Source: Angustibacter luteus
GTDB taxonomy: Bacteria > Actinomycetota > Actinomycetes > Actinomycetales > Angustibacteraceae
Length of the DNA stretch: 64,000 nt
Reading direction: 5' to 3'
Assembly (NCBI RefSeq): GCF_039541115.1
Contig: NZ_BAABFP010000002.1
Coordinates: 1,185,420 to 1,249,419 of the forward strand
A program made the translations under genes and the position numbers. Position 1 is the first letter of the stretch. Every line of letters starts with the position of its first letter. Positions 53,361 to 63,396 of this stretch are shown here, in pieces. The notes under the pieces are model-generated. The model was given only the letters and a program-made list of their open reading frames with translations, ran no database searches and had not been told where the DNA came from.

Positions 53361-53383
53361 CCCCCGATAGCGGGACATCTGCG
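53321..53383. terminator. Long bidirectional terminator-like palindrome
   Basis: CGCAGATGTTCCGCTATC (53321-53338) pairs with 53366-53383 over 18 positions with one G-T, extended by GGGG/CCCC inside. It overlaps the last codons of the Cache gene and lies before the convergent SCP-like gene stop. Confidence 0.8.
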
Positions 53384-53408
53384 GGAGCGGCGCGGTGAAG
53401 GTTGTGGG

Positions 53409-53780
53409 TCAGGTGAGGGGGAGGACGTCGGCCAGGTCGGCGCGATCGCCGCTGGCCAGGACGCGGGCGGTGGCCCGCGCGTCCGCCCAGGACAGCCTGC
53501 CGGTGGCCAGCGCGAGCCAGGTCTCGGCGTCCGTCTCGACGACGTTCGGCGGGGTGCCGCGAGTGTGCCGCGGACCGGCCAGGCACTGGGTGACCCCGAA
53601 CGGCGGGACGCGGACCTCGACGGTGTGCCCGGGCGCCCGGGCGGCCAGCTCCTCGAGCGTGTACCGGACGGCGGTCGCCACCGTCGGGCGGTCGACGTCA
53701 CCGCCGTCGATGGCGCCGTCGAGCCACCGCCGGACGGCGGCCGCGCCGTCGAGCGGGTCGATGCGTCGTCGGGTGGCCAT
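53409..53780 (-). CDS. Sterol-carrier-family (SCP-like) small protein
   Basis: 123 aa, soluble. The pattern RRRIDPLDGAAAVRRWLDGA at the start, then HTVEVRVPPFGVTQCLAGPR and TDAETWLALATGRLSWADAR, fits the actinomycete sterol-carrier family often found next to purine genes. It probably binds a hydrophobic ligand. Divergent from the thioesterase gene, 57 bp apart. Confidence 0.8.
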   Translation of the reverse strand: MATRRRIDPLDGAAAVRRWLDGAIDGGDVDRPTVATAVRYTLEELAARAPGHTVEVRVPPFGVTQCLAGPRHTRGTPPNVVETDAETWLALATGRLSWADARATARVLASGDRADLADVLPLT

Positions 53781-53837
53781 CCCCCGATGCTCGCACCCGC
53801 CGCCGACGACCGGAACGGTCCCGGCAGGATGGGGCCC

Positions 53838-54704
53838 ATGACGGCGCGCTTCGACGAGGTCACCGCGGTGACCCGCACCTCCCGCGAGCCCGACGGCGAG
53901 CCTGACGGGGAGCCCGGTCGGCTGGAGGCGACGATCGACCCGCAGTGGTCCATCGCCGGCCGGACGAACGGCGGGTACGTGCTGGCACTGATGGGACGGG
54001 CGGCGGTGCTCGGGGTGGCCGCCGAGCGCGAGGCCGCCGGGCGGCCGCCGCTACCGCATCCGATCGCCGCGAGCGCGACGTACCTGTCCCCCGTCCCGGT
54101 CGGCCGCGTGCTGCTGGACGTCACGGTGCTCCGGGCCGGCCGCACGCAGTCGGCGACCCGGGTCACGCTGCGGACGCCGGACGGCGAGCTGCGGGCCGAG
54201 GCGCTGGTGACCTGCGCCGAGCTGGCCACCGACTCCGAGCCGGTGCACGACGGCGTGCTGCCCGCCACCTTGCCGCCCATCGAGGGGTGCTTCCGGCTGC
54301 CCGTCGAGGGCCCGGGCTTCCAGGTGCCGATCATGGAGGTGCTGGACGAACGGCTGGACCCGGCCTGCCTGGGATGGGCGCAGGGCAAGCCGTCCGGGGT
54401 GGGCGAGCTGCGCGGCTACCTCAGCTTCGCGGACGGTCGCGCGATGGACCCGCTCGGCCTGCTGCTGGCGGTCGACTCGCTGCCGCCCGCCACGTTCGAC
54501 GTCGGCCTGACCGGCTGGGTGCCGACGATGCAGCTGTCTGCCTGGGTGCGCGCCGTGCCCGCGCCCGGGCCGGTCGTCGTCCGCCAGCACGCCCGGTTGA
54601 TCGAGGGGTCGCTGTTCGACGAGACCTGCGACATCTGGGACTCGCGCGGCCGGCTGGTCGCCACCGGGCACCAGCTGGCCGGGATCCGGGTGCCGCGGGC
54701 CTGA
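53838..54704 (+). CDS. Acyl-CoA thioesterase (double hotdog)
   Basis: 288 aa from ATG 53838. Two hotdog halves, as in TesB-type thioesterases: WSIAGRTNGGYVLALMGRAA and HPIAASATYLSPVPVGRVLL in the first, FDVGLTGWVPTMQLSAWVRA with the end LVATGHQLAGIRVPRA in the second. Asp and Gln/Thr residues of the second half could be catalytic. It has a short repeated PDGEPDGEP loop. Substrate unknown. Confidence 0.85.
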   Translation: MTARFDEVTAVTRTSREPDGEPDGEPGRLEATIDPQWSIAGRTNGGYVLALMGRAAVLGVAAEREAAGRPPLPHPIAASATYLSPVPVGRVLLDVTVLRAGRTQSATRVTLRTPDGELRAEALVTCAELATDSEPVHDGVLPATLPPIEGCFRLPVEGPGFQVPIMEVLDERLDPACLGWAQGKPSGVGELRGYLSFADGRAMDPLGLLLAVDSLPPATFDVGLTGWVPTMQLSAWVRAVPAPGPVVVRQHARLIEGSLFDETCDIWDSRGRLVATGHQLAGIRVPRA

Positions 54705-54836
54705 GCGTCCGCCCAGCGAAACGGTTGGCGCGGGCGGGAACACCTGCGAGAGCCTGGATCTTGCACCTGGTGGACGACGTCGTCCGACCGCTTGGAAACC
54801 CCTGCCCGTCCCCGCCCCGTTGAGGGCCGCCCCGCC

Positions 54837-54866
54837 ATGTCCTTGTTCGAGGAGCTCTCGCCGTGA
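54837..54866 (+). other. Possible 9-codon leader ORF before the MFS gene
   Basis: ATG 54837 opens a 9-codon frame (MSLFEELSP) whose TGA overlaps the GTG start of the transporter gene (54863). Such overlaps can couple or attenuate expression of resistance genes. No strong ribosome site is seen before it, so it may be chance. Confidence 0.35.
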
Positions 54867-56119
54867 CGACCGCCTGCCCACCCGACACCACGACCGCACC
54901 CGCGGTCGCCGCGCCGACCTCCCGCGTCGGCCGGCTCGGGGTGCCGATCGGGCTCGTCGTGGTGCTCGGCGCCCTGCAGGGCATCGGCCCGCTCTCGCTG
55001 GACACCTACCTCCCCGCGCTGCCCGACATCGCGCACGACCTGTCCGCCTCGACGTCGGCGACGCAGCTCACGCTGACCGCGACGCTGGCCGGGCTGGCCG
55101 TGGGACAGCTGTTCTTCGGGCCGATGAGCGACCGGCTCGGACGTCGTCGTCCGCTCATCGTGGGTCTCGCGGTCTACGTGGTGGCGTCGCTGCTGTGCGC
55201 GGTCGCGCCGAACATCGGCCTGCTGATCGCCGGCCGCACGCTGCAGGGCTTCACGGCCGCGGCCGGGATGGTCAGCGCGATGGCGATCGCCCGGGACGTC
55301 TCGAACGGCGCCGCGATGGCCCGACTGTTCGCGGCGCTGATGCTGGTGACCGGGGCGGCGCCGGTCATCGCTCCCGTGCTCGGTGGCCAGCTGCTGCTGG
55401 TCACGTCCTGGCGCGGCATCTTCGGGCTGCTGGCCGTGGCGGGCGTGCTGCTGCTGCTCACCGCGACGTTCCGGGTGCCTGAGACGCTGCCGGTCGAGCG
55501 GCGCCGGGTGGGCGGCTTCGGCGAGACCGTGTCCACGTTCCGCCGGTTGGTGCGCGACCCGGGGTTCCGGACCCCGCTGCTGGCGATGGTGCTGTCCTGC
55601 GCGGGTCTGTTCGGTTACCTGGCCGGCTCGCCGTTCCTGCTGCAGGACGTGCACGGGCTCTCGGCGCAGGCCTACAGCGCGCTGTTCGCGGTCAACACCA
55701 TCGGCCTGACCGGGCTCAGCCAGCTCAGCGGACGGATCGTGCACCGCACGGGTCCGCGGGTGCTGCTGCTGGCCGGGACGTCGATCTGTGCCGTCGGCGG
55801 CCTGGGGCTGCTGGCCGCCACCCTGGCCGGTGCCGGGCTGCTGGCCATCGTGCCCGCGCTCTTCCTCGTGGTCTCGGGGATGGGCTTCGTCTTCCCCAAC
55901 GCCACCGCGCTCGCCCTCGCCGACCACGGCGACACGGCGGGTTCGGCGTCCGCGCTGCTCGGGACCGGTCAGTTCCTGGCCGGCGCGGTGGCCGCGCCGC
56001 TGGTCGGGCTCGGCCCGGACGCCTCGCTCACGATGGCCGTGGTGATCGCCGTCGTGACCGTGGCTTCCGTCGGCGCCGCGCTGTCCGGCAGCCGGCGCCG
56101 CGAGCTCGCGCTGGCCTGA
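54863..56119 (+). CDS. MFS drug efflux transporter (Bcr/CflA type)
   Basis: 418 aa, twelve helices. Bcr/CflA motifs: LSLDTYLPALPDIAHDL in the first helix, the MFS motif GPMSDRLGRRRPLIVG between helices 2 and 3, GRTLQGFTAAAGMVSAMAIA and APVLGGQLLLVTSWRGIF. It pumps drugs or small metabolites out using protons. GAGGAG is eight bases upstream of the GTG. Confidence 0.93.
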   Translation: MTTACPPDTTTAPAVAAPTSRVGRLGVPIGLVVVLGALQGIGPLSLDTYLPALPDIAHDLSASTSATQLTLTATLAGLAVGQLFFGPMSDRLGRRRPLIVGLAVYVVASLLCAVAPNIGLLIAGRTLQGFTAAAGMVSAMAIARDVSNGAAMARLFAALMLVTGAAPVIAPVLGGQLLLVTSWRGIFGLLAVAGVLLLLTATFRVPETLPVERRRVGGFGETVSTFRRLVRDPGFRTPLLAMVLSCAGLFGYLAGSPFLLQDVHGLSAQAYSALFAVNTIGLTGLSQLSGRIVHRTGPRVLLLAGTSICAVGGLGLLAATLAGAGLLAIVPALFLVVSGMGFVFPNATALALADHGDTAGSASALLGTGQFLAGAVAAPLVGLGPDASLTMAVVIAVVTVASVGAALSGSRRRELALA

Positions 56120-56148
56120 AGGGCTGGCACGGGTTCTCGTCGCGGGTT

Positions 56149-56733
56149 CTAGTCGCGGGTCCAGCCGGGCCCGGTGGGGACGGGCGAGCCCACCTTGGTC
56201 GCCTCGGCGGCGCCGCGGGCCGCGGTGTCGGCACCCTCGTTCAGGACGTGGCCGACGTGCGCCTTGGTCCAGACCAGCTCGGTGGCGCTGCGGGTGGCCA
56301 GCAGCTCGACGACCGGCTTGATCAGGTCGACGTTCTTCACGTCCTGGCGGTCCTTGGTCTTCCAGCCGTTGCGCGCCCAGCCGCGGCACCAGGTGGTCGT
56401 GCACTGCAGCGCGTACTGGCTGTCCAGGAAGATCGTGACCCGGTCGTCCGGCCGGTGCGCGGTGGCCCGCAAGAACCGCAGCAGGGCCATCAGCTCCATC
56501 CGGTTGTTCGTGTCCACCCCGCCCTCGGGTGACCCGGCCGCCCAGCAGTCCGGCCCCAGGTACCAGCCCCAGCCGGCGAACCCGGGGTTCGACCCGACGG
56601 CCGAGCCGTCCACCGCGACCTCGTACTGCTGGACGTCGGTGGCGGGCTCGCGCTGCTGGATCGGCTGGGGGGCAGGCTCGAGAGGGGCCTCGACGGTTGG
56701 CTCGAGGTCGAACAGCGAGAACTGCTCGGGCAT
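56149..56733 (-). CDS. rnhA: Ribonuclease HI
   Basis: 194 aa from ATG 56733. Degrades RNA in RNA-DNA hybrids. Active-site residues Asp42 (VAVDGSAVG), Glu80 (NNRMELMALL), Asp104 (FLDSQYAL) and Asp169 (NEGADTAARG) are all present, with KAHVGH near 157. A 35-residue Pro/Gln-rich N-terminal extension precedes the domain and begins QFSLFDL, a short peptide resembling the clamp-binding QxxLxxF pattern. It starts 5 bp after the purL stop. Confidence 0.94.
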   Translation of the reverse strand: MPEQFSLFDLEPTVEAPLEPAPQPIQQREPATDVQQYEVAVDGSAVGSNPGFAGWGWYLGPDCWAAGSPEGGVDTNNRMELMALLRFLRATAHRPDDRVTIFLDSQYALQCTTTWCRGWARNGWKTKDRQDVKNVDLIKPVVELLATRSATELVWTKAHVGHVLNEGADTAARGAAEATKVGSPVPTGPGWTRD

Positions 56734-56738
56734 CCGGG

Positions 56739-59024
56739 TCAGTTCTCGAAGACGGCGGGCAGGGTGGCCTCGTGCGCGGTCTGCAGCTCGTCCAGCGGCA
56801 GCACGAACTGACCCTGGACGTCGAGGGCCTGGCTCTCGTCGTCCACCACCCCGATACGCAGGTGCGCGACGCCGCGGGCGGTGCACATGTCGGTGAACCG
56901 CACCTCCTCCGAACGCGGCACGGACACGATCACCCGCGCCGTGGACTCGCTGAACAGCGCCACGAACGGGTCGATGCCGTCGCGCTCGCACAGCTCGTCC
57001 AGCCAGACCCGGGCACCGACGCCGTACCGCAGGCAGCCCTCGGCCAGCGCGATCGCCAGGCCGCCGTCGGACAGGTCGTGCGCGGCGTCCACCATGCCGT
57101 CCCGCGAGGCGGCGACCAGGATCTCGCCGAGCACCTGCTCGGCGGCCAGGTCGACGGTCGGCGGCAGCCCACCGAGGTGGCCGTGCACGACGTCCGCCCA
57201 GGACGACCCCCCGAACTCGTCGCGGGTGGACCCGACCAGGTAGATGACCTGGCCCGGCTCGCGCCAGCCGGACGGCGTCCGCCGCGCGACGTCGTCCAGC
57301 ACCCCGAGGACGCCCACGACCGGGGTCGGGTGGATCGCGACGTCCCCGGTCTGGTTGTAGAGGCTGACGTTGCCGCCGGTGACCGGGACGCCGAGCTCCT
57401 GGCAGCCGTCGGCCAGGCCGGTGACGGCCTGGGCGAACTGCCACATCACGCCCGGGTCCTCTGGTGAGCCGAAGTTCAGGCAGTCGGTGACGGCCAGCGG
57501 GACGGCGCCAGAGGTCGCCACGTTGCGGTAGGCCTCGGCCAGCGCCAGCTGGGCCCCCGAGTACGGGTCGAGCGCGGCGAAGCGGGCGTTGCAGTCGGTC
57601 GAGATCGCGACGCCGAGACCGGACTCCTCGTCCACCCGGACCACGCCCGCGTCGTCCGGCATCGCCAGGGCGGTGTTGCCCATGACGTACCGGTCGTACT
57701 GGTCGGTGACCCAGGCGCGGCTGCTGAGGTTCGGTGAGGACGCCAGCTGCAGCAGGGTCGCGCGCAGCTCGTCCCCGGACGCCGGGCGGGCCAGCCGCTC
57801 GGGGGTCGGGACGTCGGCCTGCAGGGCGTCCAGGGTCGCCGGCCGCGCGTACGGGCGCTCGTAGACCGGTCCGTCGTGCGCCACCGTGCGCGGCGGCACG
57901 TCGACGACGGTCTCCCCGTGCCAGTCGATGACCAGCCGGCCCGTCGTGGTCACCTCGCCGACCACGGTGGCCTCGACGTCCCAGCGGTTCGTGATGGCCA
58001 TGAACTCGTCCAGGTGGGCGGGCGTGACGACCGCCATCATCCGCTCCTGCGACTCGCTCATCAGGATCTCTTCGGGCGCCAACGTGTTGTCCCGCAACGG
58101 GACCCGGTCCAGCCAGACCTGCATGCCGCCGTCACCGTTGCTGGCCAGCTCGCTGGTCGCGCAGGACAGCCCGGCACCGCCGAGGTCCTGGATGCCCTCG
58201 ACCACGCGGGCCGCGAACAGGTCCAGGCAGCACTCGATGAGCACCTTCTCGGCGAACGGGTCGCCGACCTGCACAGCCGGGCGCTTGCTGGGCCCGGTGG
58301 AGTCGAACGTCTCGGAGGCCAGCACCGAGACCCCGCCGATGCCGTCGCCGCCGGTCTTGGCGCCGAACAGGATGACCAGGTTGCCCGCGCCGGAGGCGTT
58401 CGCGAGGTGGATGTCCTCGTGCCGCATCGACCCGACGCACAGGGCGTTGACCAGCGGGTTGCCCTGGTAGCAGGGGTCGAAGACGACCTCGCCGCCGATG
58501 TTCGGCAGCCCCAGGCAGTTGCCGTAACCCCCCACTCCCGCAACGATTCCGGGGACGACGCGGTGGGTGTCCGGGTGGTCGATCGCGCCGAACCGCAACG
58601 GGTCCATCACCGCGATCGGGCGCGCGCCCATGCTCATGATGTCGCGCACGATGCCGCCGACCCCGGTCGCCGCGCCCTGGTACGGCTCGACGTACGAGGG
58701 GTGGTTGTGGCTCTCCACCTTGAACGTGACGGCCCAGCCGTCGCCGATGTCGACGACGCCGGCGTTCTCGCCGATGCCGACCATCAGCTTCTCGCGCATG
58801 GCATCCGTGGTCTTGTCGCCGAACTGGCGCAGGTGCACCTTGCTCGACTTGTAGGAGCAGTGCTCGCTCCACATGACGCTGTACATCGCCAGCTCGGACG
58901 ACGTCGGACGGCGGTCCAGGATCTCCCGGATCCGCTGGTACTCATCGGGTTTGAGACCGAGCTCGGCCCAGGGCTGCTCGACGTCCGGGCTGGTCAGCGC
59001 CGCCGTCACCGTGTCGACGCTCAC
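56739..59024 (-). CDS. purL: Phosphoribosylformylglycinamidine synthase subunit PurL
   Basis: 761 aa, the small-PurL form that needs PurS and PurQ. Converts FGAR with glutamine-derived ammonia and ATP to FGAM. Motifs: [55 protein letters not shown], and in the second half NPGSPED-type substitution [12 protein letters not shown] and [16 protein letters not shown]. It overlaps purQ by 4 bp. Confidence 0.97.
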   Translation of the reverse strand: MSVDTVTAALTSPDVEQPWAELGLKPDEYQRIREILDRRPTSSELAMYSVMWSEHCSYKSSKVHLRQFGDKTTDAMREKLMVGIGENAGVVDIGDGWAVTFKVESHNHPSYVEPYQGAATGVGGIVRDIMSMGARPIAVMDPLRFGAIDHPDTHRVVPGIVAGVGGYGNCLGLPNIGGEVVFDPCYQGNPLVNALCVGSMRHEDIHLANASGAGNLVILFGAKTGGDGIGGVSVLASETFDSTGPSKRPAVQVGDPFAEKVLIECCLDLFAARVVEGIQDLGGAGLSCATSELASNGDGGMQVWLDRVPLRDNTLAPEEILMSESQERMMAVVTPAHLDEFMAITNRWDVEATVVGEVTTTGRLVIDWHGETVVDVPPRTVAHDGPVYERPYARPATLDALQADVPTPERLARPASGDELRATLLQLASSPNLSSRAWVTDQYDRYVMGNTALAMPDDAGVVRVDEESGLGVAISTDCNARFAALDPYSGAQLALAEAYRNVATSGAVPLAVTDCLNFGSPEDPGVMWQFAQAVTGLADGCQELGVPVTGGNVSLYNQTGDVAIHPTPVVGVLGVLDDVARRTPSGWREPGQVIYLVGSTRDEFGGSSWADVVHGHLGGLPPTVDLAAEQVLGEILVAASRDGMVDAAHDLSDGGLAIALAEGCLRYGVGARVWLDELCERDGIDPFVALFSESTARVIVSVPRSEEVRFTDMCTARGVAHLRIGVVDDESQALDVQGQFVLPLDELQTAHEATLPAVFEN

Positions 59025-59722
59025 GCGCGCACCAGCCCCTCCAACGTCGCCACGGCAGAGGTGAAGAAGCCCAGACCGTCCAGCCCGGCGGTGCCGCTGC
59101 GCGGGTCGGGGCCGTAGCCGGGCTCCGTCGCGTGCTCGGGGTGCGGCATCAGGCCGACGACGTTGCCGGCGGCGTTGGAGATGCCCGCGATCGCCCGGTA
59201 GGAGCCGTTCGGGTTGTCGCCCAGGTAGCGGGCGACCACGCGGCCCTCCCCCTCGAGCTCGTCGAGGGTGCGGTCGTCGGCGACGAACCCCCCCTCACCG
59301 TTCTTCAGCGGGACGACGATCTGCTGGCCGCGCTGGTAGGCGCTCGTCCAGGCCGTGTCGACCCGCTCGATGGCCAGCGCCTGGTCGCGGCACACGAACT
59401 TGCGGTGGTCGTTGCGGACCAGCGCGCCGGGCAGCAGGTGCGCCTCGCAGAGCACCTGGAAGCCGTTGCAGATGCCGAGCACGGGCAGCCCGCCGCGGGC
59501 GGCGTCCACCAGGGGCTCCATCACCGGGGCGAACCGGGCGATCGCGCCGCAGCGCAGGTAGTCGCCGTAGCTGAAGCCACCCGGGATGACGATCGCGTCG
59601 ACACCGTGCAGGTCCGCGTCGCCGTGCCACAGCGAGACCGATTCGGCGCCGGCCAGCCGGGCCGCCCGGGCGGCGTCCTTGTCGTCGAGGGAGCCAGGGA
59701 AGGTGACGACCCCGATCCGCAT
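59021..59722 (-). CDS. purQ: Phosphoribosylformylglycinamidine synthase subunit PurQ (glutaminase)
   Basis: 233 aa from ATG 59722. Class I glutamine amidotransferase: nucleophile Cys in [11 protein letters not shown], the catalytic His in [10 protein letters not shown]. Passes ammonia to PurL. Its ATG shares one base with the purS stop. Confidence 0.97.
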   Translation of the reverse strand: MRIGVVTFPGSLDDKDAARAARLAGAESVSLWHGDADLHGVDAIVIPGGFSYGDYLRCGAIARFAPVMEPLVDAARGGLPVLGICNGFQVLCEAHLLPGALVRNDHRKFVCRDQALAIERVDTAWTSAYQRGQQIVVPLKNGEGGFVADDRTLDELEGEGRVVARYLGDNPNGSYRAIAGISNAAGNVVGLMPHPEHATEPGYGPDPRSGTAGLDGLGFFTSAVATLEGLVRA

Positions 59723-60027
59723 CAGGCCACCGCGCCCGAGGCGTCCGGGTCGTCGTCGTGGTGGTCGGCCGAGTGGTGCTCGTCGGCGGCCGCCACCCGG
59801 ACGACGTCCTCGATCACCGGGTTCGACAGCAGCGTGGCGGCGGCCTCGCGGGCGGCGGCGAGCACCTCGGGGGTGACCTCGCCGTCCACCTCGAGCTCGA
59901 ACCGCTTGCCCTGGCGGACGGATGTGAACCCCGTGAAGCCCAGCCGCGGCAGGGCGCCGGCGACGGCCTGGCCCTGCGGGTCGAGGATCTCGGGCTTGAG
60001 CATGACGTCGACGACGACGCGTCCCAT
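59722..60027 (-). CDS. purS: Phosphoribosylformylglycinamidine synthase subunit PurS
   Basis: 101 aa. The core ([20 protein letters not shown] ... [15 protein letters not shown] ... [12 protein letters not shown]) is complete in about 80 residues, followed by a His/Asp-rich tail ([15 protein letters not shown]) not usual in PurS. Couples PurQ and PurL. First gene of purS-purQ-purL. Confidence 0.96.
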   Translation of the reverse strand: MGRVVVDVMLKPEILDPQGQAVAGALPRLGFTGFTSVRQGKRFELEVDGEVTPEVLAAAREAAATLLSNPVIEDVVRVAAADEHHSADHHDDDPDASGAVA

Positions 60028-60128
60028 GCAGGCGCTCCAGATGACGGCGGCCTTGCGGCCGGGCGAGCAGCGGTCCGCTCAGCGTACCGACCGCCGGGCC
60101 CTCCCCCCGCCACCGGGCCTCCGAGTGG

Positions 60129-60207
60129 CGCGGGGGCACCCAGCAACGAACCTCTTGGAGCAGGGGCACCCAGTGACGTGCCGCGAATGGAGCAGGGTGC
60201 CCCCGCG
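60129..60207. repeat. Inverted repeat with internal direct repeat
   Basis: CGCGGGGGCACCC (60129-60141) pairs exactly with 60195-60207. The 53-nt spacer holds another copy of GGGGCACCCAG (about 60163). It occupies most of the 200-bp gap between the sigma-factor stop and the purS start; a transcription stop for the sigma gene is the simplest role. I see no gene in this gap. Confidence 0.65.
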
Positions 60208-60227
60208 GCGAAGGCGGGCGGGCCGGG

Positions 60228-61460
60228 TCAGCGGAGGCGATCGGTGAGCAGGGCCTGCTCGGCGACGTTGCCGGTCGCGGCGAGCGCCAGCCGGTCGGCG
60301 GCCCGCGCCTCGTCGAGCCGGCCGAGGTCGCGCAGCAGCTGGGCGCGGGTGGCGTGCAGCAGGTGGAACCGGCGCAGCGGGCGGGCCAGTGCGTCCACCT
60401 CGGCGAGCGCCACGTCCGGCCCCTCGACCCTCGCCGTCGCGACCGCCCGGTTGAGCCGCACCACGGGGGACGGGTCGTGCCGCAGCAGCAGGTCGTACAG
60501 GGTGAGGATCTGCAACCAGTCGGTCTCGTCCCAGGTCTTGGCCTCGCAGTGGCAGGCGGCGATCGCCGCCTGCAGCTGGTAGCGCCCCGGACGACGCATC
60601 GCCGCCGCCCGCTCCAGCAGCTCGATCGCCGCGGCCACCTCGCCGTGGCGCCACAGCGACCGGTCCTGGTCGGCCAGCAGCACCAGGCGACCACCGTCGA
60701 ACCGGGCGGCAGCCCGCGCCTGGTGCAGCCGGAGCAGCACGAGCAGGCCCAGGGCCTCGGGCTCGTCGGGCAGCGCGGTGGCGATCACGCCGGCGAGCCA
60801 GGTCGCGTCCTCGGCCAGGTCGCGGCGGGTCGGGTCGGGGCCGCCGGTGGCCAGGTACGCCTCGTTGTAGGCGGTGGCGACGACGGTGAGCACCACGTCC
60901 AGGCGCTCGGGCAGCTCACCGACCGAGGGCACCCGCAGCGGGATCGCCGCCGCACCGATCTTGCGCTTGGCCCGGCTGATCCGCTGCGCGACGGTGGCCT
61001 CGGGTTCGAAGGTGGCCCGGGCGATCTCAGCGGTCGTCAGGCCCAGGACGGCGCGCAGGGTCAGCACGAGGCGGGACGCCGGAGCCAGCGCCGGGTGGCA
61101 GCAGCCGAAGAGCAGTGCCAGCCGCTCGTCGTCCCCGGGCACGACCCCGTCCACCGGCTCCGCCTGCACCGCGCGCGACCCGGCCGCCCACTCCCCCAGG
61201 GACGGCAGCCGGGCCCGCAGCCGGGCGTCGCGGCGGAGCCGGTCCAGCGCGTTGCGACGGGCCGCGGTGTGCAGCCAGGCCGCCGGACGGTCCGGGATCC
61301 CGTCCCGCCGCCACGCGGTCAGCGCCTCCGCGACGGCGTCGGCCACCGCCTCCTCGGCGACGTCCAGGTCACCGAGGCTGCGGTGCAGCAGGCCGACCAG
61401 GCGCCCGGACTCGGCCCGGACGACGGTCTCCAGCGCCAGGTCGGCGCCGACGTCCGCCAT
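60228..61460 (-). CDS. ECF42-type RNA polymerase sigma factor with C-terminal TPR-like domain
   Basis: 410 aa. Sigma region 2 ([30 protein letters not shown]) and region 4 ([30 protein letters not shown]) are in the first 175 residues, and a helical DUF6596-like domain fills the rest ([40 protein letters not shown]). This is the ECF42 layout, which has no anti-sigma factor and pairs with a YCII/DGPF protein, as here, 3 bp upstream. Confidence 0.93.
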   Translation of the reverse strand: MADVGADLALETVVRAESGRLVGLLHRSLGDLDVAEEAVADAVAEALTAWRRDGIPDRPAAWLHTAARRNALDRLRRDARLRARLPSLGEWAAGSRAVQAEPVDGVVPGDDERLALLFGCCHPALAPASRLVLTLRAVLGLTTAEIARATFEPEATVAQRISRAKRKIGAAAIPLRVPSVGELPERLDVVLTVVATAYNEAYLATGGPDPTRRDLAEDATWLAGVIATALPDEPEALGLLVLLRLHQARAAARFDGGRLVLLADQDRSLWRHGEVAAAIELLERAAAMRRPGRYQLQAAIAACHCEAKTWDETDWLQILTLYDLLLRHDPSPVVRLNRAVATARVEGPDVALAEVDALARPLRRFHLLHATRAQLLRDLGRLDEARAADRLALAATGNVAEQALLTDRLR

Positions 61461-61463
61461 GAC

Positions 61464-61832
61464 CTACATGTCGCCCGAGTGGTCGACGATCGGCCGGACC
61501 TCCACGCTGATCCCGGGCAGCACCAGGTACGGCCAGGTCCGGGCGATGGCGATCGCGGCGTCCAGGTCCTCGACGTCCAGGATGGAGAACCCGCCGACGA
61601 CCTCCTTGGCCTCGGAGAACGGTCCGTCCACGACGACCGGCTCCCCGCCGTCCCGGCCGGCCTTGACGGTGGTGGCGGTGGTGACGGGCTGGAGCTCGGC
61701 GCCGCCGTCCGCGAAGGACGGACCGTACTTGTCGAACCAGGTGTAGACCTCGCCGTAGATCGCCTCGAGGCGCTCGGCGGGGACGTCGGCGAGCTGGGCC
61801 GGCTCTGACGTGAACATGATGACGTACTTCAT
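61464..61832 (-). CDS. YCII/DGPF-domain protein
   Basis: 122 aa from ATG 61832 with GAGGAGG close upstream. YCII fold: MKYVIMFTSEPAQLADVPAE at the start, and the DGPF motif VVDGPFSEAKEVVGGFSILD. DGPF genes are the usual companions of ECF42 sigma genes and often their targets. Divergent from the HerA-like gene. Confidence 0.94.
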   Translation of the reverse strand: MKYVIMFTSEPAQLADVPAERLEAIYGEVYTWFDKYGPSFADGGAELQPVTTATTVKAGRDGGEPVVVDGPFSEAKEVVGGFSILDVEDLDAAIAIARTWPYLVLPGISVEVRPIVDHSGDM

Positions 61833-61973
61833 GGTTTCCTCCTCGGTCGAAGACTGACACCCCCATGACGAACAGGACCAGCCCTTCTCGACACCCGTCG
61901 CCAAGAACATCGCCCGCACGGCAGACTCGGCGGGGGCCCGACCCACCTGGCCCGTCCGGACAACGGAGGCGAC

Positions 61974-63377
61974 ATGACGTCCACGACCAGCTGGACCACC
62001 CCGGGGACCGCGCAGGCGGCGTCGCTCGACGGTCGGTCGTTCACCTTCTCGATGCCCTCGGACGCGGAGCTGATCAGCGGCGACCTCGTCGTGCTGGCCA
62101 CCGTGGACGAGCGCCGACTGTGCGGTCAGCTGCACGACAAGCGGCTGGGCGCCCCGGGCGAGGCCGTCGGCACGGGTGCCGTGCTGGGCACGATCGAGGA
62201 CGACGTCCTGCGGGGCGGGGTGATCGAGCCGTTCGCGAGCGCGACCATCTCCGGAGCGCCGGCCCCCCTGTGGGAAGCGGTGCAGCGCGGGGCGGGGGCG
62301 ACCATGCCCGTCGGGTCGGCGCGGGCGGGCCACGCGTACCTGCGCCCGGCCGGCGTCAACCGGCACACGTTCCTCTGCGGCCAGAGCGGCTCGGGCAAGT
62401 CCTACGCGCTCGGCGTGCTGCTCGAGCAGATCATCCTGGACACCGAGCTGCCGCTGGTGATCCTCGATCCCAACGCGGACTTCGTCCGGCTCGGCGAGCC
62501 CACGGAGCAGGCCCCGCCGGAGGTGGTCGACCGGTTGGCCGACACCCGGTTCGACGTGCTCACGGCCCGCACCGATGCCGCCGCCACCGACCGCCTGTGC
62601 ATCCGGTTCGACGAGCTCAGCACCCAGGCGAAGGCGGCCGTGCTGCGGCTGGACCCGCTGGCCGACCGGGAGGAGTACAACGCGCTGCTCGATGCGGCCG
62701 AGCAGCTGCACACCCGGCGCGGCACGGACGTCGTCGCGGACCTCCTGGCCTCCGCCGAGCCCGGCGCGATCCTGCTGGCCGAGCGGATGAAGAACCTCGG
62801 CGTGCTGACCTGGGAGGTCTGGGCCTTCGAGGGCACCACGCTGACCGACCGGCTGGCCGACCAGGCCCGGGTGACCGTCCTCGACCTCGGCGGCTTCGAG
62901 CTCGCCGAGGAGCGGCTGGTGGTCGCCCTGGAGCTGCTGGACAACCTGTGGGAGAACCGGTCCAGCCGCCAGCCGACGCTCATCGTGATCGACGAGGCGC
63001 ACAACGTGTGCCCCGCCGAGCCGGTCACCCAGCTGGAGCGGGCGACGTCCGAGCGACTCGTGCAGATCGCCAACGAGGGCCGCAAGTACGGGCTGTGGCT
63101 GCTGCTGTGCACGCAGCGGCCGTCCAGGATCAACCCGGCGGTGCTGTCCCAGTGCGACAACCTGGCGCTGATGCGGATGAACTCGCGGGCCGACCTCGCC
63201 CAGCTGCAGGAGACGTTCGGCTTCGTGCCGGCCGAGATGCTCGCGGCGGCGCCGTTCTTCCGGCAGGGCGAGTGCCTGATGGCCGGCGGGTTCACGCCGG
63301 TGCCCACGTTCGTCCAGATCGGCGGGCGTCGCACGCACCAGGGCGGCTCCGACGTCCCGGTGCCGTTGCGCGGCTGA
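61974..63377 (+). CDS. HerA-like ATPase
   Basis: 467 aa. An N-terminal HAS-barrel-like domain (to about residue 110) precedes the FtsK/HerA ATPase core: Walker A FLCGQSGSGKSYALGVLLEQ, VILDPNADFVRL, Walker B LIVIDEAHNVCP and the sensor/Arg-finger part LLCTQRPSRINPAVLSQCDN. HerA rings translocate on DNA in repair with NurA; no nurA-like gene is seen here. GGAGG with a 4-base spacer supports the ATG at 61974. An MBL hydrolase gene follows by 19 bp. Confidence 0.85.
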   Translation: MTSTTSWTTPGTAQAASLDGRSFTFSMPSDAELISGDLVVLATVDERRLCGQLHDKRLGAPGEAVGTGAVLGTIEDDVLRGGVIEPFASATISGAPAPLWEAVQRGAGATMPVGSARAGHAYLRPAGVNRHTFLCGQSGSGKSYALGVLLEQIILDTELPLVILDPNADFVRLGEPTEQAPPEVVDRLADTRFDVLTARTDAAATDRLCIRFDELSTQAKAAVLRLDPLADREEYNALLDAAEQLHTRRGTDVVADLLASAEPGAILLAERMKNLGVLTWEVWAFEGTTLTDRLADQARVTVLDLGGFELAEERLVVALELLDNLWENRSSRQPTLIVIDEAHNVCPAEPVTQLERATSERLVQIANEGRKYGLWLLLCTQRPSRINPAVLSQCDNLALMRMNSRADLAQLQETFGFVPAEMLAAAPFFRQGECLMAGGFTPVPTFVQIGGRRTHQGGSDVPVPLRG

Positions 63378-63396
63378 CCGTGCCAGGCTGGGACCC

